A stretch of 19,937 nucleotides of DNA from Methanothrix harundinacea (GTDB taxonomy: Archaea > Halobacteriota > Methanosarcinia > Methanotrichales > Methanotrichaceae): the NCBI GenBank assembly GCA_002502785.1, contig DAQG01000069.1, forward strand, positions 1 to 19,937, written 5' to 3'. Every line of letters starts with the position of its first letter. The first letter of the stretch is position 1. This document shows positions 7,507 to 15,699 of the stretch, in pieces. Under the pieces are notes generated by a model. That model was not told the origin of the DNA, did no database searches, and saw only the letters and a list, made by a program, of their open reading frames with translations. Made by a program: the position numbers and the translations under genes.

Positions 7507-7953
7507 TCATTTGCGGTCCGTCCCGGCGCGAGGGTCCCCAAGGCCGCTTCTGATCGCAGCGGGCAGGAGGGTGCAACGGACCCATTTCGGCCCCACAGGC
7601 CTGCCGCACCTCCCCTCAAAAATGTAAGTTTTGCCGGGATTTTTGTCGACATAATCTTCGACCGTCGCCAAAAGCTCCGGCGAGAGGGGGATCTCCTCGA
7701 CCTTTGGCTCGCCCCCCACCCTGTTCCCATCTCCCCTACCCACACTCATCCCTCCTCTCTTTAGCCTGAGGTGGCCCCGGTCACGATCGAGGTCGGAGAC
7801 CCTCGCCTCCCGGAGGTCGTCCAGAGGAAGGCCCGTCTCCAAAAGCAGCCGGAGCATTATTCTGTCGCTTTCGGTGTTAAGGGCGGCCCCGAGTCGCTCC
7901 CGCTCCTCGGGGCCGAGAGGGCGCAAGTCGGAACCTTTGGCGGAGGTCATCAT
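7507..7953 (-). CDS. Truncated tyrosine recombinase (XerC/XerD-like), probably inactive
   Basis: The 148-residue protein resembles the first half of a phage-integrase catalytic domain. A helical start (LGPEERERLGAAL, 13-25) is followed by the box-I region LLLETGLPLDDLREARVSDL (36-55), a beta hairpin with the usual Lys (K84 in KVEEIPLSP) and a helix at 92-103. It ends just where the second catalytic part (HxLRH ... Tyr) should begin. The box-I catalytic Arg position holds Pro43 (TGLPL for TGLRx). With Arg I, the His-Arg box and the Tyr all missing, recombinase activity is not expected. It may be a decaying remnant or a small DNA-binding descendant. Third-position GC is like that of its neighbours. 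It lies 49 bases downstream of the secreted-protein gene on the same strand. Confidence 0.6.
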   Translation of the reverse strand: MMTSAKGSDLRPLGPEERERLGAALNTESDRIMLRLLLETGLPLDDLREARVSDLDRDRGHLRLKRGGMSVGRGDGNRVGGEPKVEEIPLSPELLATVEDYVDKNPGKTYIFEGRCGRPVGPKWVRCTLLPAAIRSGLGDPRAGTDRK

Positions 7954-8002
7954 CTGCCGATAGGCTCTGCCCGAACATTAAGCTTTTTCACTTTGGTTTG
8001 AT

Positions 8003-9652
8003 TTAACTCGGAGCCGGAGTCCTGACAGATCCCGGATCGAGCATAAGGCCTCGATCGGGGTGGAGGCAGGAGTACTGTAGGCTCGTATCGTAGGCGATAC
8101 CTTCAAGGTATTCGTCACCTGAGACTATCTCGCCCAAGCCCCGACGATCCCTGACCGCCGTCGTCTTCACGGCCACGTAGCCCTCATCGCCAGGGTGCCT
8201 CAACACCACCCACATCTGGGGGTAGAGGGGATGGCCTACGTACCCTGTCACGAGCAGGGCGTCGTACCCCTCCCTTTTGAGAAGGGCCCAGCAGACCTGA
8301 GCCCTGTGGAAGGAACCAGGGTCAGGCTCTTCCTGGGTGTAACTGTACAGGTCCAGAAGGTCCCTCAGGTCCAGGATCCACGTGAGGTTCACCTCGGTTT
8401 TGGGCTTGAGATGGACCTGTCGGGGAGGGTCGCAGTCCTTTTCTATGATGGCTTGGGCCAGAGAGGGTTTTTCTTCAGCCAGCCCGTCTACCACCATTCC
8501 CCGATACCACCCATCCTCGTCAGGGCCAGCCAGGATGCCGATGCTCTTCTCGGTGCCGGGGGCGGCCGAGGATATCGCCTGCCACTTTCCTTCCGGCCCC
8601 AGAACCACCACCCAAAAAGACCCTCCCTTCTGTAGCGTCAAGGATCTGTATCCCTTTTCTTGAAGGAGATTCTGGAGGGACCTCTCCACTGAAAAATCGT
8701 TCGTGCCGCGGGTCAAGGAGACGATCTCCTCGGAGGCGAGCTGATTTACCTGGTCGCCCACTCGATGACTCTTCATCGTGACCATCACCTTTACCTCGGG
8801 ACTTTGTGGGGTCGTAAAGCTCGCGAAATGGTATGATTGAAGCGTCTCCTGAAGGAAGGTGCCCCAGACGTCAAGGGTGACGGACCTTGGCTCCAGCACT
8901 ACGTACCTCTCGGAGATCTCGTCTCGGAAGCTCGCAAGAAGATCCTCGAACTTCGCGAGGTTCTCATCCCAGGCCTCGGGACAGGACCAGAACGAGGCGT
9001 AGAAGAATCTCCCGGAGACCGGTGAGTTCCAGGCGACGAGCCGCTTTTGCGACTCCTGGCCGCCGTACCTGTAGTAGACGTTGAGGCTTGAAGCCCTCTG
9101 GCCGCCGACGGCGACGGCCTCGCCCTGCTCCGCCGTCAATACAGGAAACCTCAGAGATTCGCTCCTGTAGGCCCTGACCACCTGTCCGAGAACGTCATCG
9201 GGGTCGACGCCAGAGTCTTCAAACCAGCCTATGGACGCAAGGGCGCAAGCCCCCTCCAGGGTGAGGTTCCCCTCATCCCGGTTCCCGCTGGTGGTCGCCT
9301 TCCACCCCGGTGGAAGCTCGAAGGAGAAGTTCGCCCCAAGGAATCTGTCTTCTTCCTCGTCCGTCGTGTTCGAATCCGGGAGCAGAGCAGGGAGGGCCTC
9401 CATGACGAGGCGCTGTTCCAGGGCGGGCTCGGCAGTTGCGTTCGTATTATAGGAGCCGTTCAACATGTTGCCAGCGAAATTATCTTCCGGGTTCACCTCG
9501 GCTCCAAAGTTCGGGTCCAGATTCAGCTCGAAGAGATCCCCGAAGTTCACGTCCCAGTCGAAACCCTCTTCTGCCCCCGACGTCGGAATGAATAAGAACG
9601 AGACGATCGCCAGCAATGCCAAAGTCTCCCTCGAATGACGCCCACCCCACAT
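8003..9652 (-). CDS. Secreted glycoprotein-like protein with PsbP-like and degenerate transglutaminase-like regions
   Basis: With the ATG at 9650-9652 the protein has 549 residues. A signal peptide (basic start, hydrophobic core LALLAIVSFLFIP, likely cut after TSGA near residue 27) targets it outside the cell. An acidic Asn-rich linker (to about 100) carries several N-glycosylation sequons (NGS, NAT, NTT, NFS, NLT). About 105-243 looks like a Mog1/PsbP-type domain beginning FSFELPPGW. The C-terminal part (about 420-515) resembles transglutaminase-like domains of methanogen surface proteins (QVCWALL with Cys454, then MWVVL and GYVAVKTT), but the His before MW is Gln, so catalysis is doubtful. 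A TTG at 9671-9673 in the same frame would add 7 residues; a TATA box fits the ATG better. Function unknown. Confidence 0.72.
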   Translation of the reverse strand: MWGGRHSRETLALLAIVSFLFIPTSGAEEGFDWDVNFGDLFELNLDPNFGAEVNPEDNFAGNMLNGSYNTNATAEPALEQRLVMEALPALLPDSNTTDEEEDRFLGANFSFELPPGWKATTSGNRDEGNLTLEGACALASIGWFEDSGVDPDDVLGQVVRAYRSESLRFPVLTAEQGEAVAVGGQRASSLNVYYRYGGQESQKRLVAWNSPVSGRFFYASFWSCPEAWDENLAKFEDLLASFRDEISERYVVLEPRSVTLDVWGTFLQETLQSYHFASFTTPQSPEVKVMVTMKSHRVGDQVNQLASEEIVSLTRGTNDFSVERSLQNLLQEKGYRSLTLQKGGSFWVVVLGPEGKWQAISSAAPGTEKSIGILAGPDEDGWYRGMVVDGLAEEKPSLAQAIIEKDCDPPRQVHLKPKTEVNLTWILDLRDLLDLYSYTQEEPDPGSFHRAQVCWALLKREGYDALLVTGYVGHPLYPQMWVVLRHPGDEGYVAVKTTAVRDRRGLGEIVSGDEYLEGIAYDTSLQYSCLHPDRGLMLDPGSVRTPAPS

Positions 9653-9673
9653 GCCAGTCTTGCGGGGATGCAA

Positions 9674-9682
9674 AAGATAAAC
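9674..9682 (-). promoter_or_regulatory. Probable TATA box for the secreted-protein gene
   Basis: The minus strand reads GTTTATCTT, centred about 26 bases before the ATG at 9652. This predicts leaderless transcription from that ATG and argues against the TTG at 9673, which would lie directly next to the box. Confidence 0.4.
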
Positions 9683-9694
9683 AAGTTTCGATCA

Positions 9695-9747
9695 GGGGCC
9701 CGACCAATAAAGGACGATTTGAGGCCCCGACCATGAAGGCGGATTAT
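9695..9747. repeat. Imperfect 26-base direct repeat, two copies
   Basis: 9695-9720 and 9721-9747 are similar with one or two small indels: both run GGCCC, GACCA, an A-rich step, AAGG, then CGATTT or CGGATTA. The second copy includes the stop codon of the metallo-hydrolase gene. It is probably a local duplication, with no known role. Confidence 0.3.
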
Positions 9748-10484
9748 AGCTCGATCGCCATCATGTCGTGACCCAGGGGCCACTTCTTGACGGCGACGTC
9801 GTGAGGCGGAAATAGGTGGCTTATGTGGGTCAATACCACGTCTTTCGCCCCAAGGTCGCGCGCGAGGCCGACTGCCTCCTCCGAGTTCATGTGCTTTGTG
9901 AGGTTGTATCCAGGAGGGGTTATGGCATCGGCCACCATCAGATCGGCGTTCCTCATCAGATCCAGGCTCGCCTCAGGGATATGTAGGGTCGTGTCCCCCG
10001 TCACCACCAGCTTCTTTCCCCCTTCCCTCACGATGACGCCGGCAGCCTCGCAGATGGGGGGATGGTCCACCTCGAAGAGGGTGAACTCCATCCCGGCGAT
10101 CTCGAAGGGCTGACCCATCTCGACGACGTTTCTCCTCGGCCTCATGAAGTAGAGGTAGTTCAATATGTAGTCCATCGTCTCTTTCAGGGCGTAGACGGGA
10201 ACCCTGTTCTGGACCCGGTGAAAGTCACCGAAGCCCGCGTAGTGGTCGTAGTGGGCGTGGGTCCAGATCACCCCGTCGACCCGACTGATTCCGGTCTTGA
10301 TGAGCTGCCACCGGAGGTCAGGGCTGGTGTCGATCAGAACCTTTCTGTCATCGTTCTCCACCAGTATTGAGAACCTGAGCCTCCTGCTCCTCCCGCCGCA
10401 AAGGGCGTCGACGCAGGCGGGACACTTGCATCCGATCTTCGGGGTACCTATGGCGTCGCCAGTTCCGAGGAGGGTCACTTTCAT
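9744..10484 (-). CDS. PhnP-like metallo-beta-lactamase-fold hydrolase
   Basis: The 246-residue cytoplasmic enzyme belongs to the PhnP branch of the metallo-beta-lactamase superfamily, whose studied members are phosphodiesterases (PhnP opens 5-phosphoribosyl 1,2-cyclic phosphate). The metal ligands are visible: THAHYDH (H76, H78, D80, H81), H141, D164 and H220. GCKCPAC (C19, C21, C24) with a late His (H223) matches the extra structural zinc site known in PhnP. No phn (C-P lyase) genes are nearby, so the real substrate is open. The ATG overlaps the stop of the upstream AAA+ gene (ATGA, 10481-10484), indicating translational coupling. Confidence 0.82.
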   Translation of the reverse strand: MKVTLLGTGDAIGTPKIGCKCPACVDALCGGRSRRLRFSILVENDDRKVLIDTSPDLRWQLIKTGISRVDGVIWTHAHYDHYAGFGDFHRVQNRVPVYALKETMDYILNYLYFMRPRRNVVEMGQPFEIAGMEFTLFEVDHPPICEAAGVIVREGGKKLVVTGDTTLHIPEASLDLMRNADLMVADAITPPGYNLTKHMNSEEAVGLARDLGAKDVVLTHISHLFPPHDVAVKKWPLGHDMMAIEL

Positions 10485-11818
10485 TGAGTGGCGCTCCCTC
10501 GGTGGTCGGTGATCCTCCGGTCGAAGTCCTGGATCGCCCGGAGCATATCCTCCTGGTCGATGGACCTTCTGTCCTCGAGGAGGGCGTTTAGAACGGCTTC
10601 CCTCACCACCAGCCTTATGTCGGAGCCGGAGTACCCTTCGGTCCTTTCAGCCAAAACTTCGGCGTCCACCCGGGCGTCTATCTTCCCCAGGACCTTGTCG
10701 ATGATCTTTCGCCTCATCTCCAGGTCCGGCAGGGGGAAGCTGACGATCTTGTCAAACCGCCTCCACGCCGCGTAGTCGAGGAGCTGGGGGTGGTTTGTCG
10801 CGGCGATGAGAAGAACACCGTCCTCGACGAGGCTGATGTCGTCGATGGCTTTCAGAAGGGTGTTCACGGCCCGCTTGATCGCCCCGTGCTCATCAGATGT
10901 TCTGGTCTTGGCTACGAAATCAAACTCGTCTATGAAGAGGATGCAGGGGCTGAGGGTTTTTGCGAGATCGAAGACCTTATCGATGTTCTTGGATGTCTCG
11001 CCCAAGTACTGGCTCGTCACCATCGAGAGCCTGACCTCGACGAGGGGCAGACCGAACTTTCCAGAAAGGGCCATGGCGGTGGAGGTCTTGCCGGTTCCGG
11101 GCGGTCCCACAAAGAGGAGCTTTCCGATGTCGTAGAGGCCCACCTCTCTCAGGTACTCCCGGTGCTCGAGGGCCTTTGCCGCCTTCTCGATCTCCGTCAC
11201 CTGCTCCTTTGTCAATACCAGATCTTCTATCTGGTCACGGACGTCCTCGGGAGCCTTTATCCGGACGAGCTTAAGGATGTCATCGGCCTCCTCGACCTTT
11301 GCCGTCATCTCCCGGATCTTGGCCTGGATCCATTCCCGATCGGTGAGAAGGGGCTGGTTTCTCTTTCTCGCCTCAGCGTAGCTGACGTCTAATGAGTCGT
11401 AGCTCTCGTAAAAGTAGGCCAGTGTAGGATTGGACCTGATCCTCTTCAGTGTCTCATGTTTTACAAACCACCTCGCGCCCACGTCGAAGACGGTTAGCCT
11501 CAGCTGGTCCCGAAGCCCCTCGCGGTCGACGAAGGGAAGGGTCCTTGCCGCCTCCCGGACGCTTGGAAGGCCGTAGATCTCCCGGACGTCACCTTCGGTG
11601 ACGTAGACCGGCCGCTTTACCTTCCTCGTGACGGGATCGAAGTAATGTTTTCTGATCTTCGGCGGGAGGTCGTCCTCGGTCAGGTTTTCGGATCGATTGT
11701 ATATCTCCGCTGTGAGAAGCAGCTCTGCTATCTCCAGCTCGCCCGACGTTCCCGCACCGCTCAGCTCAGCATCTGATCCAGTCTTTGCGCTTGACCCCAT
11801 TTTTGCACCTGACCCCAT
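10481..11818 (-). CDS. AAA+ ATPase, proteasome-ATPase/Cdc48-like module with unique N-terminal domain
   Basis: The 445-residue protein has one AAA+ module: Walker A GPPGTGKT (238-245), Walker B ILFIDEFD (293-300), sensor-1 Asn342 in AATNH, paired Arg353/354 in WRRFD as probable arginine fingers, and the AAA lid helix GYSGSDIRLVVREA (395-408). The N-terminal ~200 residues are not an OB or Cdc48 N domain that I recognise; they end in a probable helical or coiled region (160-225). The first ~24 residues are low-complexity (G/S/A/K) and come from an 18-base tandem repeat, so the true start could be M1 or M7. It is transcribed with the PhnP-like hydrolase. It probably remodels or unfolds a protein partner, which is unknown. 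Confidence 0.82.
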   Translation of the reverse strand: MGSGAKMGSSAKTGSDAELSGAGTSGELEIAELLLTAEIYNRSENLTEDDLPPKIRKHYFDPVTRKVKRPVYVTEGDVREIYGLPSVREAARTLPFVDREGLRDQLRLTVFDVGARWFVKHETLKRIRSNPTLAYFYESYDSLDVSYAEARKRNQPLLTDREWIQAKIREMTAKVEEADDILKLVRIKAPEDVRDQIEDLVLTKEQVTEIEKAAKALEHREYLREVGLYDIGKLLFVGPPGTGKTSTAMALSGKFGLPLVEVRLSMVTSQYLGETSKNIDKVFDLAKTLSPCILFIDEFDFVAKTRTSDEHGAIKRAVNTLLKAIDDISLVEDGVLLIAATNHPQLLDYAAWRRFDKIVSFPLPDLEMRRKIIDKVLGKIDARVDAEVLAERTEGYSGSDIRLVVREAVLNALLEDRRSIDQEDMLRAIQDFDRRITDHRGSATQ

Positions 11819-11836
11819 CTTTGAAGCTCCATCTTT
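11759..11836 (-). repeat. Imperfect 18-base tandem repeats at the AAA+ gene start
   Basis: On the minus strand, units of about 18 bases follow each other: GCTTCAAAGATGGGGTCA, GGTGCAAAAATGGGGTCA, AGCGCAAAGACTGGATCA, with weaker partial units on both sides. In the gene's frame they encode (A/G/S)-(S/A)-K-(M/T)-G-S. The repeat begins before the annotated ATG, and two of the units each supply an ATG in frame, so expansion or contraction would change the N-terminus without breaking the frame. Confidence 0.55.
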
Positions 11837-11879
11837 GAAGCCGCCCTTAGGCTGAAGGCGAGTAATGACCCCCCGAGAG

Positions 11880-11888
11880 TGATAAATC
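11880..11888 (-). promoter_or_regulatory. Possible TATA box for the AAA+/hydrolase operon
   Basis: GATTTATCA on the minus strand predicts a transcription start near 11857 and a leader of about 40 bases before the ATG at 11818. The match is moderate. Confidence 0.35.
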
Positions 11889-11954
11889 TTTCCTTTATTC
11901 GAGGGTATTTGATTCGGTCAGATCCCAGCAACTGTCGCCGGTTCCGTCGTCAAC

Positions 11955-11962
11955 TTTATCAA
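11955..11962 (+). promoter_or_regulatory. Possible TATA box for the cimA-ilv operon
   Basis: TTTATCAA would start transcription near 11985 and leave a leader of about 45 bases containing the GGTGAT ribosome binding site at 12016-12021, 9 bases before the ATG. A second AT-rich box (ATATTTA, 11994-12000) would start transcription after that binding site and is therefore less likely. No attenuator or leader peptide was seen. Confidence 0.35.
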
Positions 11963-12030
11963 CCATTAAAAACCCCATCATTGGAGATCGGCCATATTTA
12001 GCATGGCCTCTATTTGGTGATGTAAGATGA

Positions 12031-13533
12031 ATGCGTGGGATCGCTTTATTTGGTAAAGTTCATTTACTGGACACAACGCTTCGCGACGGAGAACAGACGC
12101 CAGGCGTCTCGCTGACCCTGGACGAGAAGCTCAGCATCGCCCGGCAGCTCGACGCCCTCGGCGTCGACGTGATAGAGGCGGGCTCGGCCGTGACCTCCGA
12201 AGGCGAAAGAGAGGCCATGAAGGCCGTAGCTGGCGAGGGGCTCAGAGCCGAGATCGCAAGCTACGTTCGCGCGAGAACCGATGACGTGGACCTCGCTCTT
12301 GATTGTGATGTCAACTCCATCCACCTCGTGGTGCCGGTTTCGGACCTTCACATCAAGAGCAAGCTCCGGTCCGACCGGGATTCGGTAATGAGATCGGCCG
12401 TGACGGTGACCGAGTACGCAAAAGACCACGGCCTCGTCGTGGAGCTCTCCGGCGAGGACGCGAGCCGCGCCGATGAGGCCTACCTGAAATCCCTCTACAA
12501 GGCGGGGATCGATGCTGGTGCCGACAGGCTCTGCTACTGCGACACCGTCGGAGTTCTGGTGCCGGAGAAGTCCTTTGAGATCTTTTCTAGGCTCTCCGAT
12601 CTTCCGGCACCGGTGAGCGTCCACTGTCACGACGACTTCGGCCAGGCCACGGCCAATACCGTCGCCGCCCTCCGGGGCGGGGCCTCTCAGGCTCACGTCA
12701 CCGTGAACGGTATCGGTGAGCGGGGAGGAAACACCAGCCTCGAAGAGGTGGTGATGACCCTCGAATCCCTCTACGGGATCAAAACCGAGATACGCTGTCA
12801 GGAGCTGTACTCCCTCTCTCGGCTCGTCTCGCGGCTTACGGGGATACCGGTCGCCCCCAACAAGGCGATCGTGGGGGAGAACGCCTTCACCCACGAGGCC
12901 GGGATCCACGTCCACGGCCTTCTCGCCGACACCTCGACTTACGAGCCGATCCATCCCGAGACGGTCGGCAGAAAGAGGAGGATCGTCCTCGGAAAACACG
13001 CTGGTAGAAGCTCTGTTGAGCTGGCCTTGAGAGAGCTTGGGATCGAGTGCACAAAGGGCGAGCTCGCCGAGATACTCTCCCGGGTAAAGGACCTGGGGGA
13101 CAAGGGAAAAAGGGTCGCCGACGCCGACCTTCAGACGATCGCGGAGATCGTCCTATCGATCGAGAAGGAGCCGAAGGTGAAGCTCGACGAGTTCACGGTG
13201 GTGAGCGGCAACCGCGCGACACCAACCGCCAGCGTCAGGATAATCGTCAACGGCGCGGAGATGCTGGTGGCGGGAACCGGCGTAGGTCCCGTGGATGCGG
13301 CGATCAACGCCATCCGGCGAACCATCTCCGGGGTTACGGACGTAAGGCTCGAGGAGTACCACGTTGATGCAATCACCGGCGGGACGAGCGCTCTCGTCGA
13401 GGTCTGGGTGACGATGGCCATGGGCGATCGGAGCATAACCGCGCGAGGTGCTGGAGCGGACATAATCATGGCCTCCGTCGAGGCCGTTTTGGAAGGGATC
13501 AACAGGCTGATGCAACTTGAGGAGGACGGATAG
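12031..13533 (+). CDS. cimA: (R)-citramalate synthase
   Basis: The 500-residue enzyme of the isopropylmalate/homocitrate/citramalate synthase family condenses acetyl-CoA with pyruvate to (R)-citramalate, the first step of threonine-independent isoleucine synthesis. The DRE-TIM barrel (1-~280) shows LLDTTLRDGEQTPG (12-25), the metal-site HCHDDFG (198-204), NGIGERGGN (226-234) and HEAGIHVHG (288-296). The C-terminal ~120 residues form the LeuA-type regulatory dimer domain (TGVGPVDAAINAIRR), the usual site of end-product inhibition. VIEAGSAVTSEGERE (48-62) agrees with my recollection of the archaeal CimA of Methanocaldococcus rather than LeuA (GFPxxSxGE). LeuA remains the alternative. Position ahead of ilvBN fits an isoleucine role. 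A GGTGAT site lies 9 bases before the ATG. Confidence 0.82.
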   Translation: MRGIALFGKVHLLDTTLRDGEQTPGVSLTLDEKLSIARQLDALGVDVIEAGSAVTSEGEREAMKAVAGEGLRAEIASYVRARTDDVDLALDCDVNSIHLVVPVSDLHIKSKLRSDRDSVMRSAVTVTEYAKDHGLVVELSGEDASRADEAYLKSLYKAGIDAGADRLCYCDTVGVLVPEKSFEIFSRLSDLPAPVSVHCHDDFGQATANTVAALRGGASQAHVTVNGIGERGGNTSLEEVVMTLESLYGIKTEIRCQELYSLSRLVSRLTGIPVAPNKAIVGENAFTHEAGIHVHGLLADTSTYEPIHPETVGRKRRIVLGKHAGRSSVELALRELGIECTKGELAEILSRVKDLGDKGKRVADADLQTIAEIVLSIEKEPKVKLDEFTVVSGNRATPTASVRIIVNGAEMLVAGTGVGPVDAAINAIRRTISGVTDVRLEEYHVDAITGGTSALVEVWVTMAMGDRSITARGAGADIIMASVEAVLEGINRLMQLEEDG

Positions 13534-15204
13534 ATGGGTAAGATGAGCGGGGCCGAGGCCATCCTGGAGTGCCTGAAGCTCGAAGGCGTCGAGTTAATCT
13601 TCGGGCTTCCGGGCGGGGTGCTGTTGCCTCTCTACGACGCCATTTACGATTCAGATATCAGGCACATTCTTGTTAGGCACGAACAGGCGGCAGCGCACGC
13701 TGCAGACGGATACGCGAGGGCGACGGGCCGCGTAGGCGTATGTCTTGCGACCTCGGGACCTGGTGCTACAAACCTTGTAACCGGAATCGCCACCGCCTAC
13801 ATGGATTCTGTGCCGCTGGTGGCGATGACGGGCCAGGTGCCCACCAACCTGATCGGAAAGGACGCCTTCCAGGAGGCCGACATCACGGGCATAACGATTC
13901 CCGTGACCAAGCATAGCTACCTCGTCAGGGACGCGAAGGATATACCCCGCGTCTTCAGAGAGGCCTTCTACATAGCGAGTACGGGAAGGCCCGGCCCGGT
14001 TCTGATCGATCTGCCAAGAGACGTCACCGTCAACGAGCTGGACTTCGAATACCCCGAGATCAATCTGCCGGGCTACAGTCCGAACCTCAAGGTCCACAAC
14101 CTCCAAATAAAGAGAGCGGCTACGGCCCTGATGGAGGCCGAGCGGCCCGTCATCTACGTCGGAGGCGGCGTCAAGTACTCCGACGGCCACAAAGAGCTCG
14201 TCGAGCTAGCAGAGAAGATCAAGGCCCCCGTGACGACGACCTTGATGGGGATCGGGTGCTTCCCCGAAGACCATCCCCTCTCCCTCGGGATGCTCGGCAT
14301 GCACGGGACGACGTACGCGAACTATGCGATCCAGGAGGCCGACCTGATCCTGGCCGTTGGGGCGAGGTTTGACGACCGGGTCACGGGAAAGATAGCGAGC
14401 TTCGCACCCCAGGCGAGGATCGTCCACGTGGACGTCGACCCCGCCGAGATCGGAAAGAACGTGCGCGTGGACATACCCGTCGTCGGCGACGCGAAGTCGG
14501 CCCTGGCAGAGCTCGCCAAGGCCGTCGAGCCGAAGTCCTGGGGCCCCTGGAACGACAAGGTCGCCGGCTGGAAGAACGACCATCCTCTATTCTACGCCAA
14601 AGGGGCCGACTCGATCAAGCCCCAGTTCGTCCTGGAGACGATCTGCAAGCTCTGTCCCGAAGCCGTAATAGTTACGGAGGTCGGCCAGAACCAGATGTGG
14701 GCCGCTCAGTTCTTCACCCACAAGCACCCAAAGCACTTCATATCCTCGGGAGGGCTTGGGACGATGGGGTACGGGTTTCCCGCGGCCATCGGGGCGAAGA
14801 TGGGCTGTCCCGAAAAAGAGGTCTTCGACATAGCCGGGGACGGAAGCTTCCAGATGAACATCCAGGAGCTGGCCACGGCCGTAATAAACGAGGTCGCCGT
14901 CAAGGTGATCGTTTTGAACAACGGGGTACTGGGGATGGTCCGGCAGTGGCAGGACCTATTCTACGAAAAGAGGTTCTCAAACACCACCTTGACTCGGGTT
15001 CCCGATTTCGTAAAGGTAGCCGAGGCCTACGGGGCCTTGGGCCTGCGGGCAACGAAACCCTCAGAGGTCGAAGGGGTTCTGAAAGAGGCGATCGCGTCAG
15101 ATAGGGCGACGATCGTTGACATCATCATATCACCGGACGAGAAGGTGTCGCCGATGGTTCCTGCAGGAGCATCGCTCTCCGAGATTTTGGAGCTGGAGGG
15201 GTAA
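13534..15204 (+). CDS. ilvB: Acetohydroxyacid synthase large subunit, copy 1 (Trp472 form)
   Basis: This 556-residue thiamine-diphosphate (ThDP) enzyme joins hydroxyethyl-ThDP from pyruvate to 2-oxobutyrate (isoleucine) or pyruvate (valine/leucine). Visible are the catalytic Glu50 in RHEQAAAHAADGYARATGR, GQVP with the DAFQEAD loop (about 101-115), ARFDDRVTGK, and the ThDP motif GDGSFQMNIQE...LNN. GMVRQWQDLFYEKRF holds Trp472, equivalent to E. coli AHAS II Trp464 and Arabidopsis Trp574, known to favour 2-oxobutyrate as second substrate. Val29 sits at the Arabidopsis Ala122 position. The ATG follows the cimA stop directly, with GGAGG (13521-13525) inside the cimA end, so translation is coupled to cimA. 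I infer a preference for the isoleucine branch. Confidence 0.93.
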   Translation: MGKMSGAEAILECLKLEGVELIFGLPGGVLLPLYDAIYDSDIRHILVRHEQAAAHAADGYARATGRVGVCLATSGPGATNLVTGIATAYMDSVPLVAMTGQVPTNLIGKDAFQEADITGITIPVTKHSYLVRDAKDIPRVFREAFYIASTGRPGPVLIDLPRDVTVNELDFEYPEINLPGYSPNLKVHNLQIKRAATALMEAERPVIYVGGGVKYSDGHKELVELAEKIKAPVTTTLMGIGCFPEDHPLSLGMLGMHGTTYANYAIQEADLILAVGARFDDRVTGKIASFAPQARIVHVDVDPAEIGKNVRVDIPVVGDAKSALAELAKAVEPKSWGPWNDKVAGWKNDHPLFYAKGADSIKPQFVLETICKLCPEAVIVTEVGQNQMWAAQFFTHKHPKHFISSGGLGTMGYGFPAAIGAKMGCPEKEVFDIAGDGSFQMNIQELATAVINEVAVKVIVLNNGVLGMVRQWQDLFYEKRFSNTTLTRVPDFVKVAEAYGALGLRATKPSEVEGVLKEAIASDRATIVDIIISPDEKVSPMVPAGASLSEILELEG

Positions 15205-15207
15205 AAA

Positions 15208-15699
15208 GTGAAGCATACAATAGCCCTCATCGTCGAGAACAAGCCCGGCGTCCTGGTCAGGATAGCTGGCCTCTTCAGCAGGCGAGGCTTCAACATCGAC
15301 AGCCTCACCGTCGGGGCGACCGACAACCCTGACTACTCCAGGATGACGATAACCGTCGAGGGTGACGAGGTCGTCCTCGAGCAGGTGACAAAGCAGCTGA
15401 ACAAGCTCGTGAACGTCATCCGCGTCAGCGAGCTGTTGCCCTCGGAGTCGGTCGAGCGAGAGCTTGCGATCATCAAGGTCGCGGCTCGGAAGGAGGACAG
15501 AAGCGAGATCATGCAGATCGTGAGCGTCTTCCGGGCGAAGATCATCGACGTATCGCCCCGTTCGATGATAGTCGAGGTGACGGGCAGCGAGGACAAGGTC
15601 GAGGCGATGGTCAGGCTCCTCCGCCAGTTCGGGATCAAGGAGATGGCCAGGACCGGAAAGGTATCGATGGTGAGGGGCACTAAAGTCGTGAGCGCCTGA
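15208..15699 (+). CDS. ilvN: Acetohydroxyacid synthase regulatory subunit, copy 1
   Basis: This 163-residue small subunit has the length of IlvH/IlvN full-form regulators. The N-terminal ACT domain (about 3-77) has the valine-binding loop ENKPGVL (10-16; N11 and G14 match the valine-contact residues of E. coli IlvH) and RGFNIDSLTVG. The C-terminal domain starts near 85 (ERELAIIKV). It stimulates the large subunit and is expected to give valine feedback inhibition. The start is GTG, 3 bases after the ilvB1 stop, with GGAGG 8 bases upstream (15195-15199). Confidence 0.92.
   Translation: MKHTIALIVENKPGVLVRIAGLFSRRGFNIDSLTVGATDNPDYSRMTITVEGDEVVLEQVTKQLNKLVNVIRVSELLPSESVERELAIIKVAARKEDRSEIMQIVSVFRAKIIDVSPRSMIVEVTGSEDKVEAMVRLLRQFGIKEMARTGKVSMVRGTKVVSA

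Noticed and set aside
9653..9673. TTG start at 9673 for the secreted protein
   Set aside because: It would touch the probable TATA box; the ATG at 9652 fits the promoter spacing and still gives a full signal peptide.
12064..12999. 311-codon minus-strand frame inside cimA
   Set aside because: It is antisense to conserved CimA motifs; a by-product of high GC third positions.
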